From positions 124,001 to 188,000 of the forward strand of contig NZ_JABBCQ020000002.1 in assembly GCF_012844455.2 (NCBI RefSeq): 64,000 bases of DNA, read 5' to 3'. The DNA comes from Comamonas suwonensis. Its GTDB lineage: Bacteria > Pseudomonadota > Gammaproteobacteria > Burkholderiales > Burkholderiaceae_C. The position numbers and the translations under genes were made by a program. The notes beneath the pieces were generated by a model that saw only the letters and a list, made by a program, of their open reading frames with translations, had not been told where the DNA came from and searched no databases. Below are positions 8,569-16,553 of the stretch, in pieces (positions within the stretch are counted from its first letter, which is position 1; each line of letters opens with the position of its first letter).

Positions 8569-9200
8569 GCCAGCTCGCCCCCGTCATGAATCTCGCCAGC
8601 GTCAACGCTGAGCTGGGCCACGATGCCGCTGCGCTGGTGCGCTGGGCCGTAGGTCTGGGTCAGCCCACCATCGTCACCACCAACTTCCGCCCGTTTGAAG
8701 CGGTGATTTTGCACATGGTCGCTCAGGCCCGTCCTGATGTGCCCGTGATCTGGATGGACAACGGCTACAACACCGAAGCGACCTACCAGTTTGCCGACGC
8801 AGTCACCAAGCAACTGGGCCTGAACCTGAAGATTTACCTGCCTCTGCGCAGTCGTGCCCACCGCGAAGCGGTAGAAGGGGCCACGCCAGCGCTGGATGAC
8901 CCGCGCCACGCAGCCTTTACTGAAGAAGTCAAGCTGGAGCCCTTCGCCCGCGCTCTGCGTGAAACCGCTCCCAAGGTCTGGTTCACCGCCCTGCGCGCGA
9001 CCGACACTGCCGTGCGCGCTGCCATGGAGCCCGTCAGCATCAACCCCGACGGCCTGATCAAAGTGGCACCGCTGCTGCACTGGTCCAGCAAGGACCTGCA
9101 CGAGTACTGCCAGAAGCACGGTCTACCCAACAATTTTGACTACGTCGATCCCACCAAGGGTGAAGACAACCGCGAGTGCGGCCTGCACATTTCTCACTAA
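8565..9200 (+). CDS. cysH: Divergent short CysH-type (phospho)adenylyl-sulfate reductase
   Basis: Thiol-dependent reductase that converts APS or PAPS to sulfite. At 211 residues it is shorter than most family members. It keeps the PP-loop fold (TTNFRPFEAVILHM, DNGYNTEATYQFAD, APLLHWSSKDLHEY) and the catalytic C-terminal ECGLH (Cys about residue 206). It has only two cysteines, so the CC and CxxC ligands of the [4Fe-4S] cluster seen in bacterial APS reductases are absent. The usual DTG is DNG and the usual SSSFG is TTNFR. It overlaps the DUF934 gene by 4 bp. No APS kinase gene is in the window and CysN lacks a kinase domain, so the true substrate is open. Confidence 0.88.
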   Translation: MSQLAPVMNLASVNAELGHDAAALVRWAVGLGQPTIVTTNFRPFEAVILHMVAQARPDVPVIWMDNGYNTEATYQFADAVTKQLGLNLKIYLPLRSRAHREAVEGATPALDDPRHAAFTEEVKLEPFARALRETAPKVWFTALRATDTAVRAAMEPVSINPDGLIKVAPLLHWSSKDLHEYCQKHGLPNNFDYVDPTKGEDNRECGLHISH

Positions 9201-9276
9201 CTCCCCGAGTCGCCCGCGGCTACTTCCCCCAAGGGGGCGGCAGCCTCGCGCCGGGGCGGCCCTAGCTCGCTGCCCC
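9201..9276 (+). repeat. Post-stop-codon repeat, copy B
   Basis: It begins at the base after the cysH stop codon and runs in sense with cysH. The parts CCCCCAAGGGGGCGGCAGCCTCGC and GGGGCGGCCCTAGCTCGCTGCCCC match copies A, C and D. Here it separates cysH from cysD. Confidence 0.7.
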
Positions 9277-9304
9277 GTTGTTCGGGTCGCACCAGTTTTG
9301 AGAA

Positions 9305-9353
9305 ATTGCTTTTAAAAAGATAGCTACCAGCGCTTTTCTCACAAGCGCTAAAG
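9305..9353 (+). repeat. TAGCTGCTAGCGCTT-type dispersed repeat, copy 1
   Basis: AAATTGCTTTTAAAAAGATAG leads into TAGCTACCAGCGCTT and CACAAGCGCTAAAG. AGCGCTT (9329-9335) and AAGCGCT (9343-9349) form a hairpin. I recognise this as a common intergenic repeat of Comamonadaceae. It lies in the cysH-cysD spacer. Confidence 0.65.
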
Positions 9354-9374
9354 CACGATTTGATTGGACAAACA

Positions 9375-10307
9375 ATGAACGCCCGAGTGGATACCTCCGT
9401 CCTGAGCCATCTCAGCAACCGCCATTTGGATGCGCTGGAAGAAGAAACCATCTTCATCCTGCGCGAAGTGGCTGCCGTGTTTGAACGCCCCACCCTGCTG
9501 TTTTCGGGCGGCAAGGATTCACTGGTCATGCTGCGCTGCGCCGAGAAGGCGTTTGGCGTGGGCCGCATTCCCTACCCGCTGTTGATGATCGACACCGGCC
9601 ACAACTTCCATGAAGTGACCGATTTCCGCGACCAGCGGGCCAAGGAACTGCGTGCCGAGCTGATCGTGCGCAGCGTGGAAGACTCCATGGCGCGCGGCAC
9701 CGTGCGACTGGCTCACCCCGGCGAATCGCGCAATGTGCACCAGTCGGTGACGCTGCTGGAAGCGATTGAAGAGTTCCGCTTTGACGCGCTGATCGGCGGC
9801 GCTCGCCGTGACGAAGAAAAGGCCCGCGCCAAGGAGCGCATCTTCAGCCACCGCGATAGCTTTGGTCAGTGGCAACCCAAGGATCAGCGCCCTGAGTTGT
9901 GGACGCTGTTCAACACCCGCATTGCTCAAGGCGAGCATTTTCGCGTCTTCCCCATCAGCAACTGGACGGAGCTGGACGTGTGGCAGTACATCGCCCGCGA
10001 AAACATCGCCCTGCCCAGCCTCTACTACACCCACAAGCGTGATGTGGTGGAGCGCAAGGGCCTGCTGGTGCCCGTGACCGAGCTGACCCCCCCGCGTGAT
10101 GGCGAGGAAATCGTGCAGCGCGATGTGCGCTTTCGCACCGTGGGCGACATCACCTGCACCTGCCCGGTGGAAAGCACCGCCGCATCGGCCGAAGACATCG
10201 TGATTGAGACCCTGTCTGCCGAAGTCAGCGAGCGCGGCGCGACCCGCATGGATGACAAGACCAGCGAAGCGTCTATGGAAAAGCGCAAAAAGGACGGTTA
10301 CTTCTAA
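9375..10307 (+). CDS. cysD: Sulfate adenylyltransferase small subunit
   Basis: Small subunit of ATP sulfurylase; with CysN it makes APS from ATP and sulfate. The PP-loop motif LLFSGGKDSLVMLRCAEKAF is the ATP-pyrophosphatase signature, followed by HVDTG-like LLMIDTGHNFHEV and by GGARRDEEKARAKERIFSHRD. The C-terminal ERGATRMDDKTSEASMEKRK is typical of CysD. ATG 9375 (MNARVDTSVLSHL) gives 310 residues, close to the E. coli length of about 302. It is preceded by two repeats that separate it from cysH, and followed by another repeat before cysN. Confidence 0.96.
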   Translation: MNARVDTSVLSHLSNRHLDALEEETIFILREVAAVFERPTLLFSGGKDSLVMLRCAEKAFGVGRIPYPLLMIDTGHNFHEVTDFRDQRAKELRAELIVRSVEDSMARGTVRLAHPGESRNVHQSVTLLEAIEEFRFDALIGGARRDEEKARAKERIFSHRDSFGQWQPKDQRPELWTLFNTRIAQGEHFRVFPISNWTELDVWQYIARENIALPSLYYTHKRDVVERKGLLVPVTELTPPRDGEEIVQRDVRFRTVGDITCTCPVESTAASAEDIVIETLSAEVSERGATRMDDKTSEASMEKRKKDGYF

Positions 10308-10313
10308 CGACAT

Positions 10314-10408
10314 CCCCCTGAGGCGCTGACGCGCCTTCCCCCTTCTCTCGCAGCGCTTCGCTTTCCGGAAGGGGGGCGACACCCTCGGTGCGCGGCGGCG
10401 CTTCCTTG
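10314..10408 (+). repeat. Post-stop-codon repeat, copy C
   Basis: It begins 7 bp after the cysD stop and runs in sense with cysD: CCCCCTGAGGCGCTGACGCGC, then a CCGGAA-centred stem of C and G runs, then CCTCGGTGCGCGGCGGCGC. It is the clearest full-length copy of the family. Confidence 0.72.
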
Positions 10409-10448
10409 GTGTCTCTGGGTGGAACATGCCTGTTTTCGAAAGAATGTG

Positions 10449-11825
10449 ATGACTGAAACTATTAATTCCGTAGCTGCTAGCGCTACTGCCTCAAGCACTG
10501 CAGGCCAATTTGATACTGATAACAGCAACGCGCTGCGCTTTATCACCTGCGGCTCCGTCGATGACGGCAAGAGCACGCTGATTGGCCGTCTGCTGGTCGA
10601 TACCCGCGCCGTGCTGCAAGACCAGCTGGCTGGGGTCACCAAGAGCGGCGAGACCGATCTGGCGCTACTGACCGACGGTCTGGCCGCCGAGCGCGAGCAA
10701 GGCATCACCATTGACGTGGCCTACCGCTACTTCGCCACCGAGTCGCGCAAGTTCATCATTGGTGATGCGCCCGGCCACGAGCAGTACACCCGCAATATGG
10801 TGACGGCTGCATCGAGCGCCGACGCCGCCGTGGTGCTGGTCGATGCCACCAAGCTGGACTGGAAGAATGCCGATCTGGAGCTGCTGCCCCAGACCCGCCG
10901 CCACAGCCTGCTTGCCCATTTGCTGCGCGTGAACTCGCTGATCTTCGCGGTCAACAAACTCGATGCGGTGCAAGACCCGGCTCTGGCCTTCGCCCACATC
11001 AGTGCTGCGCTGCAAAAATTTACAGCCTCTGCCGATATCAAGGTCACAGCCACCGTACCCGTGTCAGCCCTCAAGGGCTTCAACGTGGTCAACACCGAAG
11101 CGGGCTGGGCGGGCTACAACGGCCCCAGCTTGCTGCAAGTGCTGGAGCAACTACCCAACACCCCTACCGACAGCGCGCAGGCGCTGGCCTTCCCCGTGCA
11201 ATGGGTCGAGAAGTTCTCGTCTTCTGCCGACACCAGCCAAGGCCGCCGCGTGTTCTGGGGCCGCGTCGCCACAGGCGTGGCGCAGGTCGGTGCACAGGTG
11301 CAGGTTCTGCCCAGCGGCCAGCTGGCCACCGTGGCCCAGGTCATCGACCATGCCCGCGCGCCCAGGGAAGTGCACGCAGGCCTGTCCGCCGGCATCACAT
11401 TGGACCGCGAGGTCGATGTCTCGCGTGGCGACTGGATTGTGGCAGCACCCGTGGCGCCTGCAGCCGCCGCCGAAGACGACTTTGATGCCCCGGCAGCGGT
11501 CAGCCCATGGCCCAGCACCCGCGAGATCACGGCCACCGTCGCATGGATGGACAACGAGCCTCTGGTGCCCGGCCGCATCTACTGGGCGCTGCACGGCCAC
11601 CGCTGGGTCAAGGCCAAGGCACGCCGTCTGGTGCACCGCCTCAACATCAACACACTGGGCGAAGAACAAGCCCAGCAGCTCGAAGCCAACGCCATCGGCC
11701 AGGTGGAGCTGGTGTTGCAGGAAGCCATCCCCGCGGCCCCCTTCACACAGGCTCGCCAGCTGGGCGCCATGATTTTGGTGGACACGGCCAGCAACGCAAC
11801 TGCTGGTGCAGTGCTGGTGCACTGA
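10449..11825 (+). CDS. cysN: Sulfate adenylyltransferase large subunit (GTPase)
   Basis: GTPase subunit of ATP sulfurylase; GTP hydrolysis drives APS synthesis by CysD. G-motifs of the EF-Tu-like domain are clear: CGSVDDGKSTLIGRLL (G1), DVAYRYF, DAPGHEQYTRNM (G3) and NKLD (G4). The protein has 458 residues and ends after the elongation-factor-like barrels, so there is no fused APS kinase (CysC). ATG 10449 is the only reasonable start. The first ~25 residues (MTETINSVAASATASSTAGQ) do not resemble other CysN proteins and are encoded by DNA that looks like the TAGCTGCTAGCGC repeat. It is the last cys gene of the operon, followed by a strong hairpin. Confidence 0.95.
   Translation: MTETINSVAASATASSTAGQFDTDNSNALRFITCGSVDDGKSTLIGRLLVDTRAVLQDQLAGVTKSGETDLALLTDGLAAEREQGITIDVAYRYFATESRKFIIGDAPGHEQYTRNMVTAASSADAAVVLVDATKLDWKNADLELLPQTRRHSLLAHLLRVNSLIFAVNKLDAVQDPALAFAHISAALQKFTASADIKVTATVPVSALKGFNVVNTEAGWAGYNGPSLLQVLEQLPNTPTDSAQALAFPVQWVEKFSSSADTSQGRRVFWGRVATGVAQVGAQVQVLPSGQLATVAQVIDHARAPREVHAGLSAGITLDREVDVSRGDWIVAAPVAPAAAAEDDFDAPAAVSPWPSTREITATVAWMDNEPLVPGRIYWALHGHRWVKAKARRLVHRLNINTLGEEQAQQLEANAIGQVELVLQEAIPAAPFTQARQLGAMILVDTASNATAGAVLVH
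10461..10515 (+). repeat. TAGCTGCTAGCGCTT-type repeat, copy 2, inside cysN
   Basis: GTAGCTGCTAGCGCTACTGC followed by TCAAGCACTGCAGGCCAATT matches the intergenic repeat consensus (TAGCTGCTAGCGCTT...CAAGCGCTGCAGGCCAA) almost base for base except in the loop. It is read through in frame as residues 5-22 of CysN. Confidence 0.6.
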
Positions 11826-11843
11826 ACCCGGCAAACACACCAC

Positions 11844-11887
11844 GGCCGCACGGTGATCTGGGCTGCAAACCAGATCACCGTGCGGCC
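11844..11887 (+). terminator. 18-bp perfect hairpin after cysN
   Basis: GGCCGCACGGTGATCTGG (11844-11861) pairs perfectly with 11870-11887 around the loop GCTGCAAA. It lies 19 bp after the cysN stop. The run that follows is only TTAT, so it may act as a terminator, an mRNA-stabilising 3' structure or a processing site. Confidence 0.6.
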
Positions 11888-11970
11888 TTATCCAACCTGG
11901 CACTGGCGCCAAGCGGGAAAAAACCTAGAATCACAGGGTTTACCAATCCCACCCTACAAGAAGAATCCCA

Positions 11971-12300
11971 ATGACTCACGTCGTTACCGAAAATTGCATC
12001 AAGTGCAAATACACCGATTGCGTGGATGTTTGTCCCGTGGACTGCTTCCGTGAAGGTCCTAACTTCCTGGTCATCGATCCCGATGAGTGCATTGACTGCG
12101 CAGTCTGCATTCCCGAATGCCCAGCGAACGCAATCTTTGCCGAAGAAGATGTGCCTGCTGATCAGCTGGCCTTCATCAAGCTGAACGTCGATCTCTCCCA
12201 GATCAAGACCTGGAAGAGCATCACCAAGCGCAAGGCTGCGCTGCCTGATGCCGACGAGTGGAATGGCAAGCCAAATAAAGTGGATTTGCTCGAGCGCTAA
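11971..12300 (+). CDS. fdxA: 7Fe ferredoxin FdxA
   Basis: Soluble two-cluster ferredoxin ([3Fe-4S] and [4Fe-4S]) for low-potential electron transfer. The N-terminal half shows [18 protein letters not shown] and the second half [16 protein letters not shown], the FdxA pattern with a long C-terminal extension containing [16 protein letters not shown]. The length of 109 residues is normal. A ferredoxin-NADP reductase gene follows 36 bp downstream and the cys operon lies directly upstream, so it may feed electrons to the CysI sulfite reductase. That link is inference. Confidence 0.95.
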   Translation: MTHVVTENCIKCKYTDCVDVCPVDCFREGPNFLVIDPDECIDCAVCIPECPANAIFAEEDVPADQLAFIKLNVDLSQIKTWKSITKRKAALPDADEWNGKPNKVDLLER

Positions 12301-12336
12301 GCCGCTCAGGGTGCCGTCTGCGCTACGCTCGACAGC

Positions 12337-13404
12337 ATGAGCCTGTCCAACGCAACGCCCAACGTATCCTCTTCCCCACAACCCGCCGTGGAAACCGACG
12401 CCCTCATCATTGGCGCAGGTCCGGCGGGTTTGTTTCAGGCCTTTCAGCTAGGCCTGCAGGGCATTCACGCCCATCTGATTGATGCACTGCCCCATGTCGG
12501 CGGCCAGTGCAGCCAGCTCTATGCTCACAAGCCCATCTACGACGTGCCCGGCATCCCGGTCTGTACGGGGCTAGAACTGGTGCAACTGCTGGAAAAGCAG
12601 ATTGAGCCCATGAACGTGCCCCGCCACCTGGGCCAGCAGGTTCAGACCCTGCAAGCCATGGAGGACGGGCGCTGGCAAGTCTCAAGCTCTGCCGGCGCGG
12701 TCTTTCACGCCCGCACCGTCTTTGTCGCCGCAGGCGTGGGCGCTTTTGTGCCCAAGGCCTTGAAAGTTGCAGGCGTAGAGCTGCTGACAGCGGGCCAGTT
12801 GCACTATCACCCGCTGCAACTGGATATGGCAGCTGGCCACAATGTGCTGGTCTATGGCGGTGATGAAGAAGCGGTTAACGCCGCCATCAGCTGTGCTGCA
12901 ACTGCCGCTAAGACCCAGCTCATGCACCGCCGCGACAGCTTCAATGCCGAGCCTGCGCAGCTGGCTCAGCTTCAGCAGCTGCGCGAATCCGGTGCCATTG
13001 AGGTGCTGATTGGTCAGATCACCGACATTCAACAAGAAAGCGGCCAGCTCAACGCCGTGCAATGGATGGATGGTGAGGGCAATGAACAGCCTCTTGCCAT
13101 CAAGCAATTGCTAATTTTTCAGGGTATCTCCCCCAAGCTAGGCCCAGTGACGGACTGGGGACTGGCACTGGAGCGCAAGCAACTGCTGGTAGACCCTGCC
13201 ACGCTGGCCACCAGCGCCCAAGGCATTTATGCCATTGGCGACATCGTCAGCTACCCGGGCAAGAAACGATTGATTCTCTGCGCCTTCCATGAAGCCACCA
13301 TGGCCGCATTTGCCGCTGCCGAGTACCTGCAAGGCAGCAAGCCGCTGCTGGAATACACGACCACCAGCGCCCGTCTGCACGCCATTCTGGGCGTCGCTCA
13401 CTAA
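12337..13404 (+). CDS. Ferredoxin-NADP reductase, thioredoxin-reductase-like type
   Basis: FAD enzyme of the thioredoxin-reductase-like ferredoxin-NADP+ reductase family (FNR type 2). [20 protein letters not shown] is the FAD-binding fold, followed by [21 protein letters not shown], characteristic of this family. The CxxC active site of true thioredoxin reductases is missing; [15 protein letters not shown] is a modified NADP-binding loop. The C-terminus [23 protein letters not shown] is also typical. Length is 355 residues. It sits 36 bp after fdxA and probably forms a pair with it. The protein is converging with the purine permease gene. Confidence 0.92.
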   Translation: MSLSNATPNVSSSPQPAVETDALIIGAGPAGLFQAFQLGLQGIHAHLIDALPHVGGQCSQLYAHKPIYDVPGIPVCTGLELVQLLEKQIEPMNVPRHLGQQVQTLQAMEDGRWQVSSSAGAVFHARTVFVAAGVGAFVPKALKVAGVELLTAGQLHYHPLQLDMAAGHNVLVYGGDEEAVNAAISCAATAAKTQLMHRRDSFNAEPAQLAQLQQLRESGAIEVLIGQITDIQQESGQLNAVQWMDGEGNEQPLAIKQLLIFQGISPKLGPVTDWGLALERKQLLVDPATLATSAQGIYAIGDIVSYPGKKRLILCAFHEATMAAFAAAEYLQGSKPLLEYTTTSARLHAILGVAH

Positions 13405-13440
13405 ATATCCGGCCCATCTCTGCCTGCGCGCCGCAGGCAT

Positions 13441-13477
13441 AAAAAAACCGCTACCCCATCTGCATGGGATAGCGGTG
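13441..13477 (-). terminator. Terminator of the purine permease gene
   Basis: On the minus strand ACCGCTATCCCAT and ATGGGGTAGCGGT pair around a four-base loop and are followed by seven T. The orientation of the T run assigns it to the minus-strand permease gene. The same stem may also help end the convergent reductase transcript. Confidence 0.8.
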
Positions 13478-13592
13478 TCAATCACGACGGGGCTATCTGA
13501 CCCCACCGCGCGCACTTCGTTGAGACCCGTCAACACCTCTTTTGAGGCTCAACCGTCGGTTGAGCGGGTGGGTGCCAGCGCTCTTATTCAAA

Positions 13593-15083
13593 TCAATGGC
13601 CGTGAGCAGGCTTGGCTTGAATGACCGGCACTTCCTTGCCTTCCTTATCAAACACCTTGCCACCTTCAACACGGTCACCATCAGCCAGAGCTTCCAGCAC
13701 ATGCTGGCTCAAAACACGACCATAGCCCGCTTCAAACACGGAAGGCTGATCGGAGTTGCCTTGCTTGAAGTGGTTGTAGACCAGGTTCAGAGTCACAGCA
13801 ACCAGCGCTGTTGCGCTGATACCGGAGTGGAAAATCGTCGCAAACCAGTCAGGGAACTGGTCGTAGAACTTGGGAGCCACCACAGGCAGCAGGCCTGCAC
13901 TCACCGAAGTGGCAACAATAATCAGATTCATATTGTTGTTGTACTCCACCTTGGCCAGAGTACGGATGCCACTGGCAGCCACGGTGCCGAACAGCACCAG
14001 GCCCGCGCCGCCCAGCACAGAGGGAGGCACGCAAGCCACGATACGACCCATGACGGGCAGCACGCCAAACACGATCAGGATCAGACCGGAGAACGCCACC
14101 ACAAAGCGGCTCTTGACACCAGTCACAGCAACCAGACCCACGTTTTGGGCAAATGCACTTTGTGTGAAGCCGCCGAAGATAGGCGCAACGATGCTGGAGA
14201 GCATGTCAGCGCGCAAACCATCACCCAGGCGGCGACCGTCCACAGGGCTGTCCACGATTTCGCCTACGGCCAGAACGTCTGCCGAGGTCTCCACCAGGAT
14301 CACCAGAATCACGATGAACATGGAGATGGTGGCTGCCATATCAAAGGTAGGCCAGCCAAAGTGCAGCGGTGTGGGCACGGCAAAGATGGGGCCGCTGAGG
14401 ACTTGCGAGAAATCAGCCTTACCGACGAACACGGCAGTCACCGTCCCCACCACAATCGCCATCAGAATGGACAGGCGCGACAGCATGGCATTGCCCAGCT
14501 TGCTGAACAGCAGAACCATGAACAGGGAAAGGCCAGCCAGACCGATGTTGCCCATGCTACCGTAATCAGCAGACTTGGCATTGCCGCCCATGGCCCAGTG
14601 CGCAGCCACAGGCATCAGCGACATGCCAATAACCGTAATCACGCAGCCATTGACCAATGGCGGGAAGAATTTGGTAATGCGCGAGAAAACCGGTGCAATG
14701 ATCAAGCCCAGTACCGAGGCATACATGACAGCCCCCAGCACGCCTTGCATACCGCCACCGGTATGCAAAATGCTGACCATGGTGGCAACGCCCGCGAACG
14801 AGACGCCTTGCACCAGAGGCAAACGGCAACCAAAGAAAGGCAGGCCCAAGGTCTGCAACAGCGTTGCAACCCCGCCCATGAACAGGCAAGCAGTCACCAG
14901 CAGACCGGCATCGGCCGCGGACATGCCGGCAGCTTCAGCAACAATCAAAGGCACAGCCACAATGCCGCCATACATCGTCAACACATGTTGCAGGCCATAC
15001 ATGAGGTTGGCTGCGAAGCCCAAGTTCTCATCCTCGGGCCGCTGGGCACCCGAACTCTGGGGCGCTCCGGTCTGATCGCTCAT
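13593..15083 (-). CDS. NCS2 family xanthine/urate-type permease
   Basis: Proton-coupled nucleobase importer of the nucleobase-cation symporter-2 family, 496 residues and about 14 hydrophobic segments. The NCS2 signature is visible as QNVGLVAVTGVKSR, and GLQHVLTMYGG near the N-terminus is the TM1 motif in which His is functionally important. FVETSADV-like LVETSADVLAVGE is the TM8 substrate region; E in this motif is typical of xanthine/uric acid rather than uracil carriers. Substrate assignment to xanthine or urate is therefore probable but not proven. The leader region upstream contains a conserved-looking two-stem structure and a palindromic operator candidate. Confidence 0.9.
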   Translation of the reverse strand: MSDQTGAPQSSGAQRPEDENLGFAANLMYGLQHVLTMYGGIVAVPLIVAEAAGMSAADAGLLVTACLFMGGVATLLQTLGLPFFGCRLPLVQGVSFAGVATMVSILHTGGGMQGVLGAVMYASVLGLIIAPVFSRITKFFPPLVNGCVITVIGMSLMPVAAHWAMGGNAKSADYGSMGNIGLAGLSLFMVLLFSKLGNAMLSRLSILMAIVVGTVTAVFVGKADFSQVLSGPIFAVPTPLHFGWPTFDMAATISMFIVILVILVETSADVLAVGEIVDSPVDGRRLGDGLRADMLSSIVAPIFGGFTQSAFAQNVGLVAVTGVKSRFVVAFSGLILIVFGVLPVMGRIVACVPPSVLGGAGLVLFGTVAASGIRTLAKVEYNNNMNLIIVATSVSAGLLPVVAPKFYDQFPDWFATIFHSGISATALVAVTLNLVYNHFKQGNSDQPSVFEAGYGRVLSQHVLEALADGDRVEGGKVFDKEGKEVPVIQAKPAHGH

Positions 15084-15290
15084 CTCTGTCTCCTAATTTG
15101 TCCAACGTACTAAGGCTCTGGAGGCCTTTTGCTCTATTTATTCGATTTACAACACACTCAAACGCTGCGATTTTTTGATGCGCAGCCTCGTGACTTGTGT
15201 CGCTGCCTGTCGCTCTTCTATGCGAGAACGATCTGGCGCATGCGAAGAGCAAACAACTCTTTCATTCACCTAAGCTAGTCCATCAATCTC

Positions 15291-15341
15291 CTTCGATTGC
15301 GCAATGTCCGTCAGGCGGACTATTCCATTACGCAATCAAAG
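15291..15341 (-). ncRNA. Two-stem leader RNA upstream of the purine permease
   Basis: On the minus strand CTTTGATTGCG pairs with CGCAATCGAAG (11 bp with one T-G wobble that would be a mismatch on the plus strand). It encloses an asymmetric internal loop (TAATGGAATA / ATTG) and an inner stem GTCCG/CGGAC with a five-base loop. It lies about 208 nt before the permease start. Two stems around an internal loop resembles small purine riboswitches such as the xanthine-I (NMT1) class, but I cannot confirm the family by eye. Confidence 0.4.
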
Positions 15342-15392
15342 CCATACCCAACAGGGCATGAGTTGAGAATGTACGTCGACAGAATGCAAAAA

Positions 15393-15414
15393 TTGTCTAC
15401 AGTTTTGTATACAA
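15393..15414. promoter_or_regulatory. Possible operator: TTGTATACAA palindrome
   Basis: A perfect 10-bp palindrome TTGTATACAA (15405-15414) lies 12 bp from an imperfect copy TTGTCTACA (15393-15401), upstream of the purine permease. Tandem TTGT-ACAA half sites are typical of GntR-type regulators. No regulator gene is adjacent. Confidence 0.4.
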
Positions 15415-15553
15415 AGTGCTGACCATAACCTTTCCAAAGTGGAAAAACGAACTAAATACTTACATTTTTGCTCTCGCTAAGCCTGACTAAAGCAGCCCCA
15501 GCAGCCCAAAAGTGGCGCGTGAAACGAAGCGTCAAGGCGAAGGCAAAGAGAAA

Positions 15554-16093
15554 TCAATCATCCTCAGCCTGGGCAATGCCGGGGAACAGCACATCCGTAA
15601 AGCCGAATTGACTGAAGTCCCGCATCCGCATGGGGTAGAGCTTGCCCCAAAGGTGATCGCACTCGTGCTGAACCACTCGCGCATGAAAGCCCTCCACCGT
15701 CCGATCTATGGGGTCACCATAGATATCAAAGCCGGTATAACGCACAGTATTCCAGCGTGGCACCATGCCTCGCATCCCTGGCACAGAAAGGCAACCCTCC
15801 CAATCCAGCAACTCCTGCTGACCTACAGGCGTGATGACAGGGTTGATCAACACCGTGATCGGCACGATAGGTGCGTCGGGATAACGAGGATTGGGTTGCC
15901 CCGAACCAAACACCACGACTTGCAGATCGACACCAATCTGAGGAGCAGCCAAACCAGCTCCGTTGGCAGCATGCATGGTGTCCAACAAGTCCTTAAGAAG
16001 CAGGTGCAAAGCATCCGTATCAAATTCAGTCACAGGCTTGGCAACCTGCAGCAGGCGGGAGTCACCCATTTTTAAAATTGTTTGAACTGTCAT
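15554..16093 (-). CDS. def: Peptide deformylase
   Basis: Fe(II)/Zn metallohydrolase that removes the N-formyl group from nascent proteins. The three catalytic motifs are present: [18 protein letters not shown] and HECDH (the metal-binding His pair plus catalytic Glu). ATG 16093 ([18 protein letters not shown]) gives 179 residues; the longer reading frame starting at 16237 adds a non-conserved leader and is rejected. It stands alone here, not next to fmt, so it may be a second deformylase gene, with the fmt-linked copy elsewhere. That is inference from the usual gene order. Confidence 0.94.
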   Translation of the reverse strand: MTVQTILKMGDSRLLQVAKPVTEFDTDALHLLLKDLLDTMHAANGAGLAAPQIGVDLQVVVFGSGQPNPRYPDAPIVPITVLINPVITPVGQQELLDWEGCLSVPGMRGMVPRWNTVRYTGFDIYGDPIDRTVEGFHARVVQHECDHLWGKLYPMRMRDFSQFGFTDVLFPGIAQAEDD

Positions 16094-16293
16094 ATAAGTA
16101 CCATGCGCGGCAGCCTTTGAGCCACCGCTTTTGCGCTCCATACCCTCAAAGCAAAGAGCTACATTGCTGTAGCGAACATTCAAAAGCATAGCGCCAGCCC
16201 CGCACAGCATCTCCGACCTAGCCATTGATGAGCTCAAACGTAAAGAATTTGGTGAAATTCTGGCGAACTTCCTGCGAGCCTGTTTTTCCGTCC

Positions 16294-16299
16294 TATAAT
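16294..16299 (+). promoter_or_regulatory. -10 box of the tRNA-Asn promoter
   Basis: A perfect TATAAT lies 17 bp before the first tRNA-Asn, so transcription would start about 5 bp before the mature 5' end. No strong -35 is visible. Confidence 0.65.
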
Positions 16300-16310
16300 C
16301 TGGGTCTTCT

Positions 16311-16386
16311 TCCTCAATAGCTCAGTTGGTAGAGCGCCGGACTGTTAATCCGTAGGTCCCTGGTTCGAGCCCAGGTTGAGGAGCCA
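16311..16386 (+). tRNA. tRNA-Asn (GTT), copy 1
   Basis: Full cloverleaf of 76 nt with encoded CCA: acceptor TCCTCAA/TTGAGGA, D arm AGCTCAGTTGGTAGAGC, anticodon loop CTGTTAA with GTT, and T arm GGTTCGAGCC. Identical to copy 2. Confidence 0.98.
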
Positions 16387-16430
16387 AGAATTCCAATGCC
16401 TTGATCATTTCAAAGCATTAGCCAACATTT

Positions 16431-16506
16431 TCCTCAATAGCTCAGTTGGTAGAGCGCCGGACTGTTAATCCGTAGGTCCCTGGTTCGAGCCCAGGTTGAG
16501 GAGCCA
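16431..16506 (+). tRNA. tRNA-Asn (GTT), copy 2
   Basis: Identical to copy 1 over all 76 nt, 44 bp downstream of it, probably in the same transcript. Confidence 0.98.
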
Positions 16507-16553
16507 AAATTTAATTGCCTTGCAATCGCTCAAGGCAGGTCTTAAAGACATCT

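Noticed and set aside
13542-15113. 523-codon plus-strand frame over the purine permease gene
   Set aside because: It is antisense to a full-length NCS2 transporter, and its His/Gln-rich product is typical of reversed membrane-protein codons.
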